DNA from: Pseudomonas cremoris
GTDB lineage: Bacteria > Pseudomonadota > Gammaproteobacteria > Pseudomonadales > Pseudomonadaceae
Direction: 5' to 3'
DNA length: 64,000 bases
Assembly: GCF_014230465.1 (NCBI RefSeq)
Contig: NZ_JAAXCY010000001.1
Coordinates: forward strand, 186,001-250,000
A model generated the notes under the pieces. It ran no database searches and was not told where the DNA came from. It worked only from the letters and a program-made list of their open reading frames with translations. The translations under genes and the position numbers were made by a program. Shown here in pieces: positions 51,754 through 61,658 of the stretch (position 1 is the stretch's first letter; every line of letters begins with the position of its first letter).

Positions 51754-54165
51754 ATGTCGCGCCACCTCAAGCGTTCCCCTTTGCCCCTCGCCCTGGCGAT
51801 CAACCTCGCCAGCCTGACGGCCCTGAGCCTGGCCATCAGCAGCCCGGTGGCCGCACAAGAGGCAGCGCGTTATGCGATTGCCGCCGGCCCCCTTGGCCCG
51901 GCACTGAACCTGTTTGCCCAGCAGGCTCATGTGGCGCTGCTGTTCGACAGCAAGACCGTCGCCGGCCTGAATACCCGCGGCTTGCAGGGAGAATTCCCGG
52001 TCGCCCAAGGTTTCGCCCAACTGCTGCAAGGCAGCGGTTTGCAGGCCGTGCAAGGCGCCAATGGTTACGTGCTGGTGCCGCTCAATACCAGCGGCTCGCT
52101 GGAACTGGGCCCGACCGCAATCACCGGCCTCATCGAAGAAAGCAGCACCGAACACGTCAAGGGCTACGTGGCCACGCGCAATCTCAGCGCCACCAAGACC
52201 GACACCCCCATCATCGAGACCCCGCAATCGCTGTCGGTGGTCACCAGTGATGAGATCCGCGACCGCCAATCGGAAACGCTGTCGCAAACCCTCGACCTCA
52301 CGCCGGGTTTTACCAGCCAGCCCACTAGCTTCAATCGCACCTCGGACCGCTTCCGCATTCGCGGTTTCGATGTGGAGTCAGCCACCGGCGGCTCCCTGCG
52401 CGATGGCCTGCGCCTGCAAAACAACTCCTACGACGGCGTGCAGGAACCCTACGGACTGGAACGCGCAGAGGTGATTCGCGGCGCGGCGTCGGTGCTGTAT
52501 GGCCAACTGTCGCCGGGCGGTTTGATCAATACCGTGAGCAAGCGCCCAAGCCAGACGCCCTACCATGAGATCAACCTGCAAGCCGGGCAGAACGATCGCA
52601 AGCAATTGTCCGCCGACGTCACTGGGCCGGTGGGAGACAGCGAGACCCTGAGCTATCGCCTGACCCTGCTGGACCGCAAGAGTGACACCGCCGCCGACCA
52701 CATCAACAACGACAAGGTCTACGTCGCCCCGGCGCTGACTTGGCGGCCCGATGACGATACCTCGCTGACCCTGCTGTCGTTCTACCAGAAGACCGAGACC
52801 GGCTTCTCCGCGCCCCTGCCCTACCAACTGACCAAAGGCGTGGGCAGCGGCAAGTTCCAGATCGGCCGCCATGACTTTATCGGCGAACCCGACTACGACG
52901 AAATGAACGGCGAGATGTCGGCGCTGGGCTACGAGTTCGAGCACCGCTTCGACGAGCACACGCGCATCAGCAACAAGCTGCGTTACTACCAGTCGGATGT
53001 CACGTGGCGCTACCTGCAGGTCAACACGGGCGGTACCAACATCGCTACCGCGCAAACCACTGGCCTGCTGCGCCGCCAATACAGCGACCGCCAAGAGCGT
53101 TCGCGCGGCCTGGCCAGTGACACGAATATCGAGAGCAAATGGCAGTTCGGTGACTGGCAGCACACCTTCCTGCTGGGCTTCGATGGCTATGACACCAGCT
53201 ACGACTCCCACAACTTCCGTGGCACTGCGCCGGTGTTGAACCTGGCGACCTACACCTACGGCCAGCCGGTGGTGGTCAATCGCGACCCGGCCACCGACCG
53301 CGGTTCGCAGATCGACACGCTGCAAAAAGGCATCTACTTCCAGGACCAGATCAAGTTCGACGAACACTGGATCTTGCTGTTGGGCGGGCGTCATGACTGG
53401 GCAGACCAGCACACCGAACTGTTCCGCAACTCAGCCAAGAGCAGCCAAAGCGACGAAGCCACCACCTGGCGTGCGGGCTTGGTCTACAAGGCCGACAACG
53501 GCTTGGCGCCCTACATCAGCTACAGCGAGTCGTTCTTTCCGGTGGCCGGCACCAACAAGGCCGGGCAAGCGTTCATTCCCACCGAGGGCAAGCAATATGA
53601 AGTGGGCATCCGCTATCAACCCGAAGGCAGCGCCACGCTGCTGAGTGCAGCGGTGTATCAACTGGAGCAGAAAAACGTGCTGACCCAGGACCGCACCGAC
53701 ATCAACTTCTCGGTGCAAACCGGCGAAGTACGCTCCCGGGGTTTCGAGCTGGAAGCCAAGACCGAAGCCACCCCCAACCTCAGCCTGATCGCCTCCTACG
53801 CCTACATCGACGCACGCATCACCCAGAGCGAAGTGGCCAGCGAAATCGGCCAACGCAGCGAAGACACCCCCTACCACCAAGCCGCCCTCTGGGCCGATTA
53901 CCGCCTGGCTGCCTTGGGCGTCCCGCAACTGCGCATCGGCGGCGGCGCCCGCTACAAAGGCACCACCCAGGCCTCTGGCGTACCGTCATCGATGCCCGCC
54001 TACACCCTGTACGACGCCCGCGCCAGCTACGAAATCGACCCGCATTGGGAGGTCGCGCTCAACGCCAACAATGTCACCAACAAACGCTACACCTACTGCG
54101 AGTTCGCGATTTGCCGGTATGGGGATGAGCGGCAGTTGGTCAGTTCGTTGACCTTTCGCTGGTAA
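51754..54165 (+). CDS. TonB-dependent ferric siderophore receptor with signalling domain
   Basis: This 803-residue outer-membrane receptor starts at ATG 51754 (AGGA upstream), with a signal peptide (cut near AQEAARY). It is followed by the STN signalling domain (about 30-110: AAGPLGPALNLFAQQAHVALLF), a plug with TETPQSLSVVT- and DRFRIRGFDVES-type motifs, and a beta-barrel ending in the C-terminal Trp (LVSSLTFRW). It is of the FpvA/FiuA/FoxA-like, hydroxamate-type group, though the siderophore cannot be named. It completes a classic FecI-FecR-FecA-like cascade. It ends 6 bases from the convergent porin gene. Confidence 0.9.
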   Translation: MSRHLKRSPLPLALAINLASLTALSLAISSPVAAQEAARYAIAAGPLGPALNLFAQQAHVALLFDSKTVAGLNTRGLQGEFPVAQGFAQLLQGSGLQAVQGANGYVLVPLNTSGSLELGPTAITGLIEESSTEHVKGYVATRNLSATKTDTPIIETPQSLSVVTSDEIRDRQSETLSQTLDLTPGFTSQPTSFNRTSDRFRIRGFDVESATGGSLRDGLRLQNNSYDGVQEPYGLERAEVIRGAASVLYGQLSPGGLINTVSKRPSQTPYHEINLQAGQNDRKQLSADVTGPVGDSETLSYRLTLLDRKSDTAADHINNDKVYVAPALTWRPDDDTSLTLLSFYQKTETGFSAPLPYQLTKGVGSGKFQIGRHDFIGEPDYDEMNGEMSALGYEFEHRFDEHTRISNKLRYYQSDVTWRYLQVNTGGTNIATAQTTGLLRRQYSDRQERSRGLASDTNIESKWQFGDWQHTFLLGFDGYDTSYDSHNFRGTAPVLNLATYTYGQPVVVNRDPATDRGSQIDTLQKGIYFQDQIKFDEHWILLLGGRHDWADQHTELFRNSAKSSQSDEATTWRAGLVYKADNGLAPYISYSESFFPVAGTNKAGQAFIPTEGKQYEVGIRYQPEGSATLLSAAVYQLEQKNVLTQDRTDINFSVQTGEVRSRGFELEAKTEATPNLSLIASYAYIDARITQSEVASEIGQRSEDTPYHQAALWADYRLAALGVPQLRIGGGARYKGTTQASGVPSSMPAYTLYDARASYEIDPHWEVALNANNVTNKRYTYCEFAICRYGDERQLVSSLTFRW

Positions 54166-54171
54166 TGCCGC

Positions 54172-55401
54172 TCACCACAACGCCTGTGTGTACGTGATCA
54201 GCACCCGCACTTCATCCGCATCGCGACTGAAAGAAGAGCGGTAAGTTGCATCCCGTACCCGCAGGGCCAGGTTTTTAAAGGTGCCGCTCTGGATGACGTA
54301 CTTCACTTCAGTGTCGCGCTCCCACTCCTGGCCCTGCGCGGCACCGACCTGAGCCTCACTGCCGGAAATGTAGCGGCTCATGAAGGTCAGCCCGGGCACT
54401 CCCAATCGGTCGAAATTGAGGTCATAACGCGCCTGCCAGGAACGCTCGTGGGCCTCGGCAAAATCACCGATCTGCGAGAAGTTGACCAAGTACGCGTCGC
54501 TGCCCTCCACATAGGGAAAGGCACTGCGGCCGGCCATGCGCTGATACCCCACGCTGAATGCTTGTGCGCCCACGCCGTAACCGAACATGCCGCTGAACGC
54601 CCGGTTATCAATCGGCCCGCCGCGCGCAGCGCCTTGGTCAGTGCTGGAAAAAAACCGCATGTCTGCGCTTAACTTGCCCGTCCCCAAGGGTTGGGTCGCG
54701 ACCACCCCTGCAAAGTGCTGGCTGTAGACGTCACTCAATTGCGCGTAGTGATAACTGAACGTCAACTGCTTGCCGAACGTGCGGTCAAAGCCGCCCAGGC
54801 TCAAGTGATCGCCGGGGGCGTTGCGGGTAAACCGGTTGTTCTTGTTATTGAGCGTAATGTCCTCATAGCTCGTGTCGTTGCGCGCCTTGGCTTGCCGCAG
54901 TTGCCCGGCCGTCACCAACGTGTCGGCCAAGGCTTGGGACGTGACCAGCGCACCCTGGAACGACTGCGGCAGGATCATGCCGTCATTGGGCCGCAAGGTC
55001 GGCAGCGCGGGAATCAGTGAACCCACCTTCAATTCGGTACTGGCGACTTTGATTTTGCCGGTCACACCCAGCTTGCCGTATTGCGCAGCCGCCCGCCCAT
55101 CACTGCGTACCGGCAGCAAGCCGCTGCCGGTACGGTCGGGGCTGGAATCCAGACGCACACCGACCATGCCCAGCATGTCCACACCAAAGCCGACAACGCC
55201 CGGCGTATACCCGGATGCAAATTTGAGCATCAGTCCTTGCGCCCACTCATCACGCTTGGATTGCTGAGGGCCATCGCGAAAATCCCGATTGAAGTACACA
55301 TTGCGTGTTTCAAACGTAGCGTGGGAGTCGCTGAAAAAATCTGCCTGGGCCACGGCGCTGACCCCCACTAACAGCAGCGCGCCAAATCGAAGCGTGCTCA
55401 T
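54172..55401 (-). CDS. OprD-family porin
   Basis: This 409-residue outer-membrane protein has a signal peptide (MSTLRFGALLLVGVSAVAQA) and the OprD family start ADFFSDSHATFETRNVYFNRDFRDG, with the C-terminal strand DEVRVLITYTQALW. OprD/Occ channels take up specific carboxylates and amino acids. It starts five bases after the YdcZ stop, on the same strand as YdcZ and an amidohydrolase, suggesting uptake of a substrate that the amidohydrolase then cleaves. No similar porin is next to it. Confidence 0.9.
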   Translation of the reverse strand: MSTLRFGALLLVGVSAVAQADFFSDSHATFETRNVYFNRDFRDGPQQSKRDEWAQGLMLKFASGYTPGVVGFGVDMLGMVGVRLDSSPDRTGSGLLPVRSDGRAAAQYGKLGVTGKIKVASTELKVGSLIPALPTLRPNDGMILPQSFQGALVTSQALADTLVTAGQLRQAKARNDTSYEDITLNNKNNRFTRNAPGDHLSLGGFDRTFGKQLTFSYHYAQLSDVYSQHFAGVVATQPLGTGKLSADMRFFSSTDQGAARGGPIDNRAFSGMFGYGVGAQAFSVGYQRMAGRSAFPYVEGSDAYLVNFSQIGDFAEAHERSWQARYDLNFDRLGVPGLTFMSRYISGSEAQVGAAQGQEWERDTEVKYVIQSGTFKNLALRVRDATYRSSFSRDADEVRVLITYTQALW

Positions 55402-55405
55402 CGCC

Positions 55406-55885
55406 TTACAGCCCGCGAGGCAGCAGGCTGAGCAGCCGCTCGCCAAACAAGGTCAGGCACACGCCCAGCACCACCACCGACGCGCCGATCATTTTGATCG
55501 ACGCGGCGGGCCGCACCACTGCGCCGAGCCAGCCGAAGTGGTCGATGGCCAGCGACGATAACAACTGCCCGGCAATCACCAGCACCAACAGGTTGGCCAA
55601 GCCAATGCGTGGCGCCAGCCATACGGTGCAGAAAATGGCCGCCGCGCCTAATACGCCGCCCACCAGGCGCCAGCCCGGTTGGCTGGGGATCACACTGAGG
55701 GCGTCACTCAAACCACCGCGCAGGAAGGCCATTACGCCCAACAGCAGCATCCCGGTGAAGAACGAATAGAACGCCGCCGCCAGCGTATTGCCCGTCATGG
55801 CCCCAGCCAATTGGCTGTTGACCGCCGCTTGTACCGCTATTGCGATGCCAGCCAGAAAAGCCAGCGCGAAGGAAACCAGGACCAT
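55406..55885 (-). CDS. YdcZ/DUF606 DMT-family membrane protein
   Basis: This 159-residue protein has about five hydrophobic segments and matches the DUF606 (YdcZ) group of drug/metabolite transporters (MVLVSFALAFLAGIAIAVQAAVNSQLAG at the start, RPAASIKMIGASVVVLGVCLTL near the end). Members often occur as a half-size or paired DMT unit. The start at 55885 has AGAGGTG six bases upstream; the upstream ATG is equally in frame. It lies 12 bases from the amidohydrolase stop and just before the porin. Confidence 0.83.
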   Translation of the reverse strand: MVLVSFALAFLAGIAIAVQAAVNSQLAGAMTGNTLAAAFYSFFTGMLLLGVMAFLRGGLSDALSVIPSQPGWRLVGGVLGAAAIFCTVWLAPRIGLANLLVLVIAGQLLSSLAIDHFGWLGAVVRPAASIKMIGASVVVLGVCLTLFGERLLSLLPRGL

Positions 55886-55897
55886 GACAATCACCTC

Positions 55898-57301
55898 TTA
55901 CAGGGCAGGCAGTGGGGAAAAATGTTCAGCGAACGGGTCCGGGCGATAGCCGGCAGCGCTGAACAGATGCTCGCGGGATTCTTCGGTGGCACGTTCCAAC
56001 TGTTCGCGGTCCACACCCAACACAACCCCGCCGCGTTTGCGCAGGCGCCCGGCAATGATCACGGTGTCGATGTCGCTGCGTTCGGCCGCGTGCACCACGG
56101 TGCCCAGAGCGTTATTCGACGGATAGATACCGAGGTTGTCGGTGCGAATCAGCAGGATGTCGGCTTGTTTGCCCGGCGTGAGGCTGCCAATTTTTGCGTC
56201 GAGGCCGGCGCAGGCGGCGCCGTCGAGGGTGGCGGCTTTGAGCAGTTGGCGCGCGTTGACTAACGCTGGGACGTCGGGCTGGCCGTGAAAGCGTGCGCTA
56301 TGAGCCGCCGCGCGTTGCAGGTAGAACGCCACGCGCATTTCGCCAAACATGTCGCCGCCGTAGCTGCTTTCGTTGTCCACGCTGAGGCCGGGGTGCATGC
56401 CGTGGTCCACGGCTTTCTGCCAGGCGAACACGCCGTCTTCCAAACCGTAGTGGGCATCCGAACGCGGGCACACGTTGACCTTCACACCGGCGTCGCGCAG
56501 TACCGACCAGCCACGGTCCGGCAAACAGGTGCAGTGGTTGAAAATGTTATCCGGGCCCAGCAGGCCTTCTTGATGCAGCGCGTCCAATTCCGTCGCCATA
56601 CCTGCGCCAAAGAACTCGGTGACGATGCTCAAGCCCAACTCTCGGGCAACTGCCCATTGCTCGCGGTCGATCTGCGCCATCATGGCCAGGGTCACCAGCG
56701 CATTCGGGTCGGTGGTGTACTTGCCTTTCAAGCGGCCCAGGTCCTGGGGCCACTGGTCGGACTCCCAAGTACCCGACAATGGCGCGCCGGGTGCGTGCAC
56801 GGCGCGGATGCCCGCATCCTGCAAGGCTTCGATGGCCGCGTCGGAGTGCGCGCCGCTGCGCGCGTTGTGCGAGTTGTCGATGATGGTGGTGATACCGGCG
56901 TTGATGCAGCCAAGCGCGGTCAGCATGTTGCCGACGTACATGTCCTGCGGCCGGTAGTACTTGGCAAAGGAGAAGTGGGTAGCGTTGCAGTAGTCTTCCA
57001 GGCTCGGCGAGTCCGGGTTGATACGGCGCAATTGACCTTCCCAGGCATGCCGGTGGGTGTCGACCATGCCCGGCATCACGATCATGCCCTTGGCGTCGAT
57101 AACCTGGGCGCCCTCGGCGTCGAGGTGCGGGCCGACAGCTATGATGTGAGTACCGCGTACCAACACGTCGCCGTCGGCAAAATTGCCCAACGTGTCGTCC
57201 ATGGTCAGTACGGTACCGCCGCGGATCAGCAGCAGGCGTTGGTCATCGGGCAACGGCGCCAGGGCCGTGTTCAACAGGTCAAAACGGGCGGGGAACGACA
57301 T
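55898..57301 (-). CDS. Amidohydrolase (ATZ/TRZ-like)
   Basis: This 467-residue metal-dependent hydrolase belongs to the ATZ/TRZ-like amidohydrolase superfamily. The HxH motif lies in GMVDTHRHAWEGQ, with further metal ligands in FNHCTCL and the DNESSYGGDMFGE region (Asp). Members deaminate or hydrolyse purine- and triazine-like rings and related amides. It leads the minus-strand unit amidohydrolase-YdcZ-porin and is divergent from a LysR gene 113 bases away. Together they suggest uptake and hydrolysis of a small nitrogen compound under LysR control; substrate unknown. Confidence 0.85.
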   Translation of the reverse strand: MSFPARFDLLNTALAPLPDDQRLLLIRGGTVLTMDDTLGNFADGDVLVRGTHIIAVGPHLDAEGAQVIDAKGMIVMPGMVDTHRHAWEGQLRRINPDSPSLEDYCNATHFSFAKYYRPQDMYVGNMLTALGCINAGITTIIDNSHNARSGAHSDAAIEALQDAGIRAVHAPGAPLSGTWESDQWPQDLGRLKGKYTTDPNALVTLAMMAQIDREQWAVARELGLSIVTEFFGAGMATELDALHQEGLLGPDNIFNHCTCLPDRGWSVLRDAGVKVNVCPRSDAHYGLEDGVFAWQKAVDHGMHPGLSVDNESSYGGDMFGEMRVAFYLQRAAAHSARFHGQPDVPALVNARQLLKAATLDGAACAGLDAKIGSLTPGKQADILLIRTDNLGIYPSNNALGTVVHAAERSDIDTVIIAGRLRKRGGVVLGVDREQLERATEESREHLFSAAGYRPDPFAEHFSPLPAL

Positions 57302-57414
57302 GGGGTGAACTCCTCGGGCCAGGGCAACATTGCCGCTTGCCTGAATTGTCCGACCCGTGGGGTTTATTTAGAATATCGAAACATCTTCAAACATTATGAA
57401 GGAGCGCATACACA

Positions 57415-58314
57415 ATGCGCAGTCAGGATTTCCCCCACCTCAAGGCGTTTTTCAGTGTGGCCCAGACACGTAACTTCTCGCGGGCGGCGCAGTCCCTGGG
57501 GGTTTCGCCCTCGGCGCTAAGCCAGACCATCAAGGGTTTGGAGGAACGCTTGGGGGTCAGGCTGCTCAATCGCACCACGCGCAGTGTGTCGACTACCGAG
57601 GCTGGCACCCAGTTGGCCGAACGCTTGCGGGTAATTTTCGACGACCTGGATGCGGCCCTCGAAGCGCTCAACCACTACCGCGACACGCCCACCGGCACCC
57701 TGCGTATCTGTGCACCGCAGGTGGCGATGCTGCACTTTATCCAGCCGATCCTGCCGGCATTCCAGGCAGCGTACCCAGATATCCAGCTGGAACTGACCAA
57801 CGACGACAGCACCACCGACATCGTCGCCCAGGGCTACGACGCGGCAATTCGCCTGGGTGAGTTCATCGAGCAGGACATGATCGCCCTCAAGCTCAGCGAG
57901 CCGCTGACACAAATCGCGATTGCCTCGCCCGCCTACCTGCAACAGCGCAGCACCCCGCAGACCCCTGCCGACCTGCTGGAACACAGCTGCGTGAACTGGC
58001 GACGCTCCGGTGAAAGTGGGCTGTACAAGTGGCGTTTTTTCAACGACGGCACGCCGTTTGAGCTGAGCGTCAAAGGCTCGCTGGTGGTGAGTGATTGCGC
58101 GGTGGCGCTGCAATCGGCGGTGGACGGGCTGGGCATTACGGTGTGGATTCGCGAGTGGCTCAAGGCCGAGTTGGACAGCGGCGCCCTGGTGCCGCTGCTG
58201 GAAGCGTGGTCCACACCCTTCCCCAGCTTTTACTTGTACTACCCGAGCAACCGGCAGATGTCGTCGGCGCTGCAGGTGTTTATCGCGGCGCTACGCCAGG
58301 GCCATGCCAACTGA
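57415..58314 (+). CDS. LysR-family regulator, divergent from the amidohydrolase unit
   Basis: This 299-residue protein has the LysR helix-turn-helix (LKAFFSVAQTRNFSRAAQSLGVS, SALSQTIKGLEERLG) and effector domain (GTLRICAPQVAMLHFIQPIL). AAGGAG lies upstream of the ATG. It is divergent from the amidohydrolase gene (113 bases), the probable target. Its 3' end overlaps the convergent MFS gene by 24 bases. Confidence 0.88.
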   Translation: MRSQDFPHLKAFFSVAQTRNFSRAAQSLGVSPSALSQTIKGLEERLGVRLLNRTTRSVSTTEAGTQLAERLRVIFDDLDAALEALNHYRDTPTGTLRICAPQVAMLHFIQPILPAFQAAYPDIQLELTNDDSTTDIVAQGYDAAIRLGEFIEQDMIALKLSEPLTQIAIASPAYLQQRSTPQTPADLLEHSCVNWRRSGESGLYKWRFFNDGTPFELSVKGSLVVSDCAVALQSAVDGLGITVWIREWLKAELDSGALVPLLEAWSTPFPSFYLYYPSNRQMSSALQVFIAALRQGHAN

Positions 58315-59475
58315 TCGGCGCGGCCCGTACAGCACGGCCTTGGCCACGATTACCAGCAACGCCAACCCGGCAAACAACAGCCCGCACACCAGGGTGCCAG
58401 GCAAGCCATAGGTGTCGATAAACACACCACCGATCCACGCTCCCAGGGCGATGCCGGCATTGGCCGCCGACACGTATAGGCTGGTGGCAAACGACTGCGC
58501 CTGGGGCGCCGTTTCGGCCAGCCACATCTGCGAGATGATCATGCCGCTGGTGTGGATTGCGCCCCACAGCACCACGATCACCGCCATCGCCCCCACCGAC
58601 GCGTTGCCCAGGCTGTACAGCACCAGGTAGGCGACGCTCAGCAGAATCGGAAACATGACTACGGTGCCCACCAAATGGCTGGCCAACGCTCGTCCCGCCA
58701 ACACATTACCCAGCACGCCGCCAATCCCGAAGATCACCAGCATCAGGCTGATGGTCTCGGCCTCCAGGCCGGTCTCGCTGCGCAGGTATTCGGCTGCATA
58801 GCTGTACACCGCAAACTTGCTGGTGAAGATCAATACCGTCGCGACAATCGCCAGCCACACCGCCGGCTTTTTCAGGATCGACAACTGGCTGGCAAAACTC
58901 TGCGCCACGGTCACCTGGCGTGGCAGCCGCAGCCATAAGCCGACACCCGCCAGCAAGGTCGCCACCGCGCAAAACAGGATCGATGCCTCGTAGGAAAACC
59001 GCCCCGCCACCCACGCCGTGATCGGCACGCCAAATACCAGGCCCAAGGTGGTGCCAATAAACGCCACGGTGGTGGCGTGAGTTGCACGCTCCTTGGGGTA
59101 CAGCGACATCGCTGCGGCGAATGCGGCCGAAAAGAACACCGGATGCAACATCGCCGGCACCACCCGCAACGCCATCAGCGTCGAGTAGTTGGGGGCATAC
59201 GCCGACAACACACTGCACAACGAAAAGCACAGCAAGGCGCCGACCAGCACTCGCTTGCGATCAAAGCGCGAAAACACCAGCACCAGAAACGGCCCGCACA
59301 GCGCGACGATCAGCGCAAACAAGCTCATCAACAAGCCCGCCTGGGCCACACTGACCGCGAAGCGTTCGACGATCATCGGCAAGATGCCAACCACGCCCAA
59401 CTCCAGGGTGTAGAGGCCAAACAGGCCAAGGATGATGAAAGGCATCACGCTCATGGGTTTGATCGGCGCACTCAT
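58291..59475 (-). CDS. MFS transporter, arabinose/drug-efflux type
   Basis: This 394-residue inner-membrane transporter begins MSVMPFIILGLFGLYTLELGVVGILPMIVERF after a short leader and has about 12 hydrophobic segments. The MVLILAAGF-like family pattern seen in sugar-efflux transporters is recognisable in KERATHATTVAFIGTTLGLVFGVPITAWVAG. It overlaps the alcohol dehydrogenase by 4 bases, so both are co-translated. They are probably regulated by the divergent LysR gene at 60643. Confidence 0.85.
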   Translation of the reverse strand: MSAPIKPMSVMPFIILGLFGLYTLELGVVGILPMIVERFAVSVAQAGLLMSLFALIVALCGPFLVLVFSRFDRKRVLVGALLCFSLCSVLSAYAPNYSTLMALRVVPAMLHPVFFSAAFAAAMSLYPKERATHATTVAFIGTTLGLVFGVPITAWVAGRFSYEASILFCAVATLLAGVGLWLRLPRQVTVAQSFASQLSILKKPAVWLAIVATVLIFTSKFAVYSYAAEYLRSETGLEAETISLMLVIFGIGGVLGNVLAGRALASHLVGTVVMFPILLSVAYLVLYSLGNASVGAMAVIVVLWGAIHTSGMIISQMWLAETAPQAQSFATSLYVSAANAGIALGAWIGGVFIDTYGLPGTLVCGLLFAGLALLVIVAKAVLYGPRRSVGMALA

Positions 59476-60494
59476 CGGGTGAAGTCCACCACCACTTTGC
59501 CAAAGGCACCGCGGTTCAAGTGGGCGAAGGCTTGCGGCACCTGGTCCAGTGGGTAGGTCGCATCGATCACCGGCTCGATGCCGTGGTGCTCGACCATGCG
59601 CACCAGGTCTTCTAGCGCCCTACGTGGGCCGACCGCCACCGCGACGATGGACGCACGGCTGCCGAGCAAGGGCATGATCGGCGTGCGCAATTCGTCAGAC
59701 TCCAGCAGGCCGATAATCGACACACGACCGCCCGGCACCACGGCTTGCAGCGAACGCCCCACGTTGTCGCCACCGGCCATTTCCAGGATGTGATCAGCGC
59801 CACGGCCATCGGTCAGGGCCAACACGGCAGTGTGCCAATCCGGTGTAGTGCTGCGGTTGATCCCGTGGGTGGCGCCAAGCGCGATGGCCTGGGCGATTTT
59901 CTCGTCGCTGCTGCTAGTGACAATCACCTTCGCCCCGCTGGCCGCTGCCAACTGCACGGCAAACAGCGAAACCCCACCCGTGCCCTGCACCACCACGGTT
60001 TGTCCGGCGTGCAGGTGACCCAGTTCGATCAGCGCCATCCACGCGGTAAGGGCTGCAATCGGCAAGGTACTTGCTTGAACGGCCGTGAGATTGCTCGGCG
60101 CGCGTACGCACCAATCGGCCGGCGTGGCGACATATTCAGCGAGCATGCCCTGGATCGGCCCACCTTGGGTCGGCATCTGCGCCCAGGTCTGCGGATTGCC
60201 GTCGATCCAGTTGGTAATGTAGGTGGAGATCACCCGATCACCGACAGCGAAACGGCTGACGCCCTGCCCCACCGCAACCACCGTACCGGCCATGTCGGAG
60301 GCCGGTGTGAAGGGAAACGCCAGGGTGGCGGTCATGCCATTTTCAACCACTTGGGTATCGCGGTAGTTGAGTGAAACAGCGTCGACTTTGACCAGTACCT
60401 CGCCGTAACCAGGGGTTGGCAGTGGTCGGTTAATGAGCTGGAGGTTATCCAGGCCAAACGCGGAAATTTCCCAGCGCTGCATTGATTCGGACAT
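59472..60494 (-). CDS. Zinc-dependent alcohol dehydrogenase family protein
   Basis: This 340-residue MDR protein has DAVSLNYRDTQVVENGM at the substrate site, VGQGVSRFAVGDRVIS, and the cofactor fold VVQGTGGVSLFAVQLAAASGAKVIVTSSSDEK. The classic Cys at the catalytic zinc site is replaced here by the YRDTQ segment, so it is a zinc-independent quinone-oxidoreductase-like member. It leads a unit with the MFS gene and is 148 bases from the divergent LysR gene at 60643. Substrate unknown. Confidence 0.85.
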   Translation of the reverse strand: MSESMQRWEISAFGLDNLQLINRPLPTPGYGEVLVKVDAVSLNYRDTQVVENGMTATLAFPFTPASDMAGTVVAVGQGVSRFAVGDRVISTYITNWIDGNPQTWAQMPTQGGPIQGMLAEYVATPADWCVRAPSNLTAVQASTLPIAALTAWMALIELGHLHAGQTVVVQGTGGVSLFAVQLAAASGAKVIVTSSSDEKIAQAIALGATHGINRSTTPDWHTAVLALTDGRGADHILEMAGGDNVGRSLQAVVPGGRVSIIGLLESDELRTPIMPLLGSRASIVAVAVGPRRALEDLVRMVEHHGIEPVIDATYPLDQVPQAFAHLNRGAFGKVVVDFTR

Positions 60495-60642
60495 AACGGC
60501 GATCTCGGTGGGTGGACGGTAGCGCCGATGATAAGAGCCGCATACGCCGGGAATAAGTGGGTGAGCACTCCTCTATCTGCGGACGTTTTGGTCCGTAATG
60601 GCGTAAGGTAATGTTCACGTCAACACGCCACCGAGAGCGACC

Positions 60643-61527
60643 ATGGACAGCCTGAATGCACTGACGATTTTTGTATCCGTCGCCGAGACCCGCAGTTTCG
60701 TGGCCACCGGCCGGCAAATGGGTGTGTCGTCTTCTGCCATCGGCAAAAGCATCGCGCGCCTGGAGCAGCGCTTTGGCGTGCGCCTGTTCAACCGCAGCAC
60801 CCGCAGCATCACCCTGACCGATGAAGGTGAACGTTTCCTGCAACGCAGCCTGCGCATCCTGGGCGAGATCGAAGCCGCCGAGGCGGAGTTCTCCCAAACC
60901 AGCAGCACCCCACAAGGCCGTCTGAAAATCAGTTTGCCGCTGGTGAGCGAGCCATTTTTGCCGGTGCTGGCGCAGTTCAAGAAAACCTACCCCAGCGTCG
61001 ACCTGGACCTGACCTTCGATGACCGTCGCGTCGACGTGATCGAAGAGGGTTACGACGCAGTGATCCGCGCCGGTGACGTGCCGGACTCCAGCCTCACGTC
61101 ACGACTGCTGGGGCGCTATCAGATGATGCTGGTGGGCGCCCCGGACTACTTCCAACAACACGGCGTGCCACAACGGCCGCTCGACCTGTTGCAACACGCC
61201 TGCATCCAGTTTCGTTTTCCCAACACCGGCAAACTGCAAAGTTGGCCATTGCGCGGTGAACACGCCGACATCGACCTGCCCACGTCCATGGTCTGCAATA
61301 ACCTGGAAGCACGCATCTGCTTCGCTGTCCAGGGCATCGGCATTGCCTACCTGCCGGATTTCGCGATCCGCCCTGCACTCGATGCCAATGCACTGCTGCA
61401 GGTCCTCGATGACTGCTCCCATGGCGAGGTCTACCGGATCATGTGGCCGTCGGGCAAGCACCCAGCATTGAAGCTACGGGTGTTTATCGATTTTCTGAGA
61501 GCGCATTTGTTTCCCGAGCACACCTAG
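60643..61527 (+). CDS. LysR-family regulator, divergent from the dehydrogenase-MFS unit
   Basis: This 294-residue protein has the LysR winged helix (LTIFVSVAETRSFVATGRQMGVS, AIGKSIARLEQRFG) and an effector domain (GRLKISLPLVSEPFLPVLAQ). The 148-base divergent space to the alcohol dehydrogenase start suits a shared regulatory region. The stop is normal at 61527, and the next gene is 132 bases away. Confidence 0.88.
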   Translation: MDSLNALTIFVSVAETRSFVATGRQMGVSSSAIGKSIARLEQRFGVRLFNRSTRSITLTDEGERFLQRSLRILGEIEAAEAEFSQTSSTPQGRLKISLPLVSEPFLPVLAQFKKTYPSVDLDLTFDDRRVDVIEEGYDAVIRAGDVPDSSLTSRLLGRYQMMLVGAPDYFQQHGVPQRPLDLLQHACIQFRFPNTGKLQSWPLRGEHADIDLPTSMVCNNLEARICFAVQGIGIAYLPDFAIRPALDANALLQVLDDCSHGEVYRIMWPSGKHPALKLRVFIDFLRAHLFPEHT

Positions 61528-61658
61528 AACAACAAGCAGGCCTGCACCCACTTCGCGACATCCTCGTTCAAGCCACATTGGCGATGTCATGCGCAAGATT
61601 CTCAGGCGTTATAGTCTCTGGCCACACGCAGGTCAGGTCGTAGAGAACAGAGGACGTT

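Noticed and set aside
59472..60494. Zinc-binding alcohol dehydrogenase as an exact function
   Set aside because: Fold matches the MDR superfamily, but the catalytic-zinc Cys is not seen, so only the family level is supported.
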